Shown piece after piece: positions 5,606 through 5,870 of a DNA stretch of 5,870 bases (position 1 is the stretch's first letter; each line of letters opens with the position of its first letter). Below the pieces are notes generated by a model that saw nothing but the letters and a program-made list of their open reading frames with translations, was not told the DNA's origin and did no database searches. A program made the translations under genes and the position numbers. Source of the DNA: Methylocystis sp. (GTDB lineage: Bacteria > Pseudomonadota > Alphaproteobacteria > Rhizobiales > Beijerinckiaceae). The stretch lies in NCBI GenBank assembly GCA_023253795.1, contig JALRFG010000018.1, positions 13,084 to 18,953 on the forward strand, in the 5' to 3' direction.

Positions 5606-5870
5606 TCAGGCGCCCATAAACAGGCGCAATTCTTCTTGCTGCGCGGCGCTCATATGCAAGCCGAGTTTTGAGCGTCGCCAGAGGACATCCTGCGCCGTGC
5701 GCGCCCATTCGTGATCGATCAGATACCGTATTTCCGCTTCCGTCAGCCCGCAGCCGAAGTCACGCCCCAGCTCGGTCATTGAGCGCGCCTGTCCCAAAAC
5801 ATGATCGACGCGCGCGCCATAGGCGCGGGCGAGCCGCAGCGACAGGGCGTCGCCGAGAAAAGGACGCTCT
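5606..5870 (-). CDS. glpD: C-terminal end of aerobic glycerol-3-phosphate dehydrogenase, GlpD
   Basis: Reading from the right edge, 87 residues precede the TGA at 5608-5606; the 5' part of the gene is outside the window. The visible part is the helical C-terminal domain of the FAD-dependent, membrane-associated enzyme that oxidises glycerol 3-phosphate to dihydroxyacetone phosphate and passes electrons to the quinone pool. The telling stretch is LTEAEIRYLIDHEWARTAQD followed by VLWRRSKLGL (residues 42-71 of the visible part), the near-invariant signature of this domain. It is preceded by LRLARAYGARVDHVL (11-25), also family-like. The frame is open through the whole segment, and internal TTG or ATG codons (for example at 5797) are not real starts. 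The catalytic FAD domain cannot be assessed. GlpD is convergent with trpC, and I see no functional link between the two. Confidence 0.93.
   Translation of the reverse strand, partial: ERPFLGDALSLRLARAYGARVDHVLGQARSMTELGRDFGCGLTEAEIRYLIDHEWARTAQDVLWRRSKLGLHMSAAQQEELRLFMGA

Overview
The window looks like chromosomal DNA from an alphaproteobacterium, most likely in the Hyphomicrobiales (Rhizobiales). The evidence is the GC-rich coding style from about position 1830 onward, a separate trpG-trpD-trpC run with alphaproteobacterial-type proteins, and a MarR regulator closely resembling the rhizobial LdtR group. I cannot name the genus. Nothing indicates a plasmid, phage, insertion sequence, CRISPR array or RNA gene.

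Left block (1-1804). The 5' two thirds of a nicotinamide phosphoribosyltransferase gene (nadV/NAMPT type) occupies positions 1-929 on the minus strand and runs off the left edge. An AT-rich divergent intergenic region (930-1164) separates it from a plus-strand MarR-family regulator (1165-1677). That region holds three perfect small dyads and a plausible promoter. A convincing intrinsic terminator (1712-1754) closes the regulator gene.

Middle block (1805-3013). A membrane-embedded site-2-type zinc metalloprotease (M50 family) with a C-terminal CBS-domain pair is followed, 72 nt later, by the trp genes.

Right block (3014-5870). trpG (glutaminase of anthranilate synthase), trpD (anthranilate phosphoribosyltransferase) and trpC (indole-3-glycerol phosphate synthase) lie head to tail. 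Together they cover the ammonia-supplying half of step 1 and then steps 2 and 4 of tryptophan synthesis from chorismate. trpE, trpF, trpB and trpA are not in the window. The 105-nt trpD-trpC gap contains a short tandem repeat and a strong hairpin just before the trpC ribosome binding site. trpC converges, with an 11-nt gap, on the 3' end of a minus-strand gene for aerobic glycerol-3-phosphate dehydrogenase (glpD), which runs off the right edge.

Most of the window is ordinary core metabolism and I see no clear novel system. The points most worth checking are the operator-like palindromes between nadV and the regulator, the trpD-trpC spacer with mutually exclusive pairings near the trpC start, and a substituted residue at the anthranilate-contact motif of TrpD.
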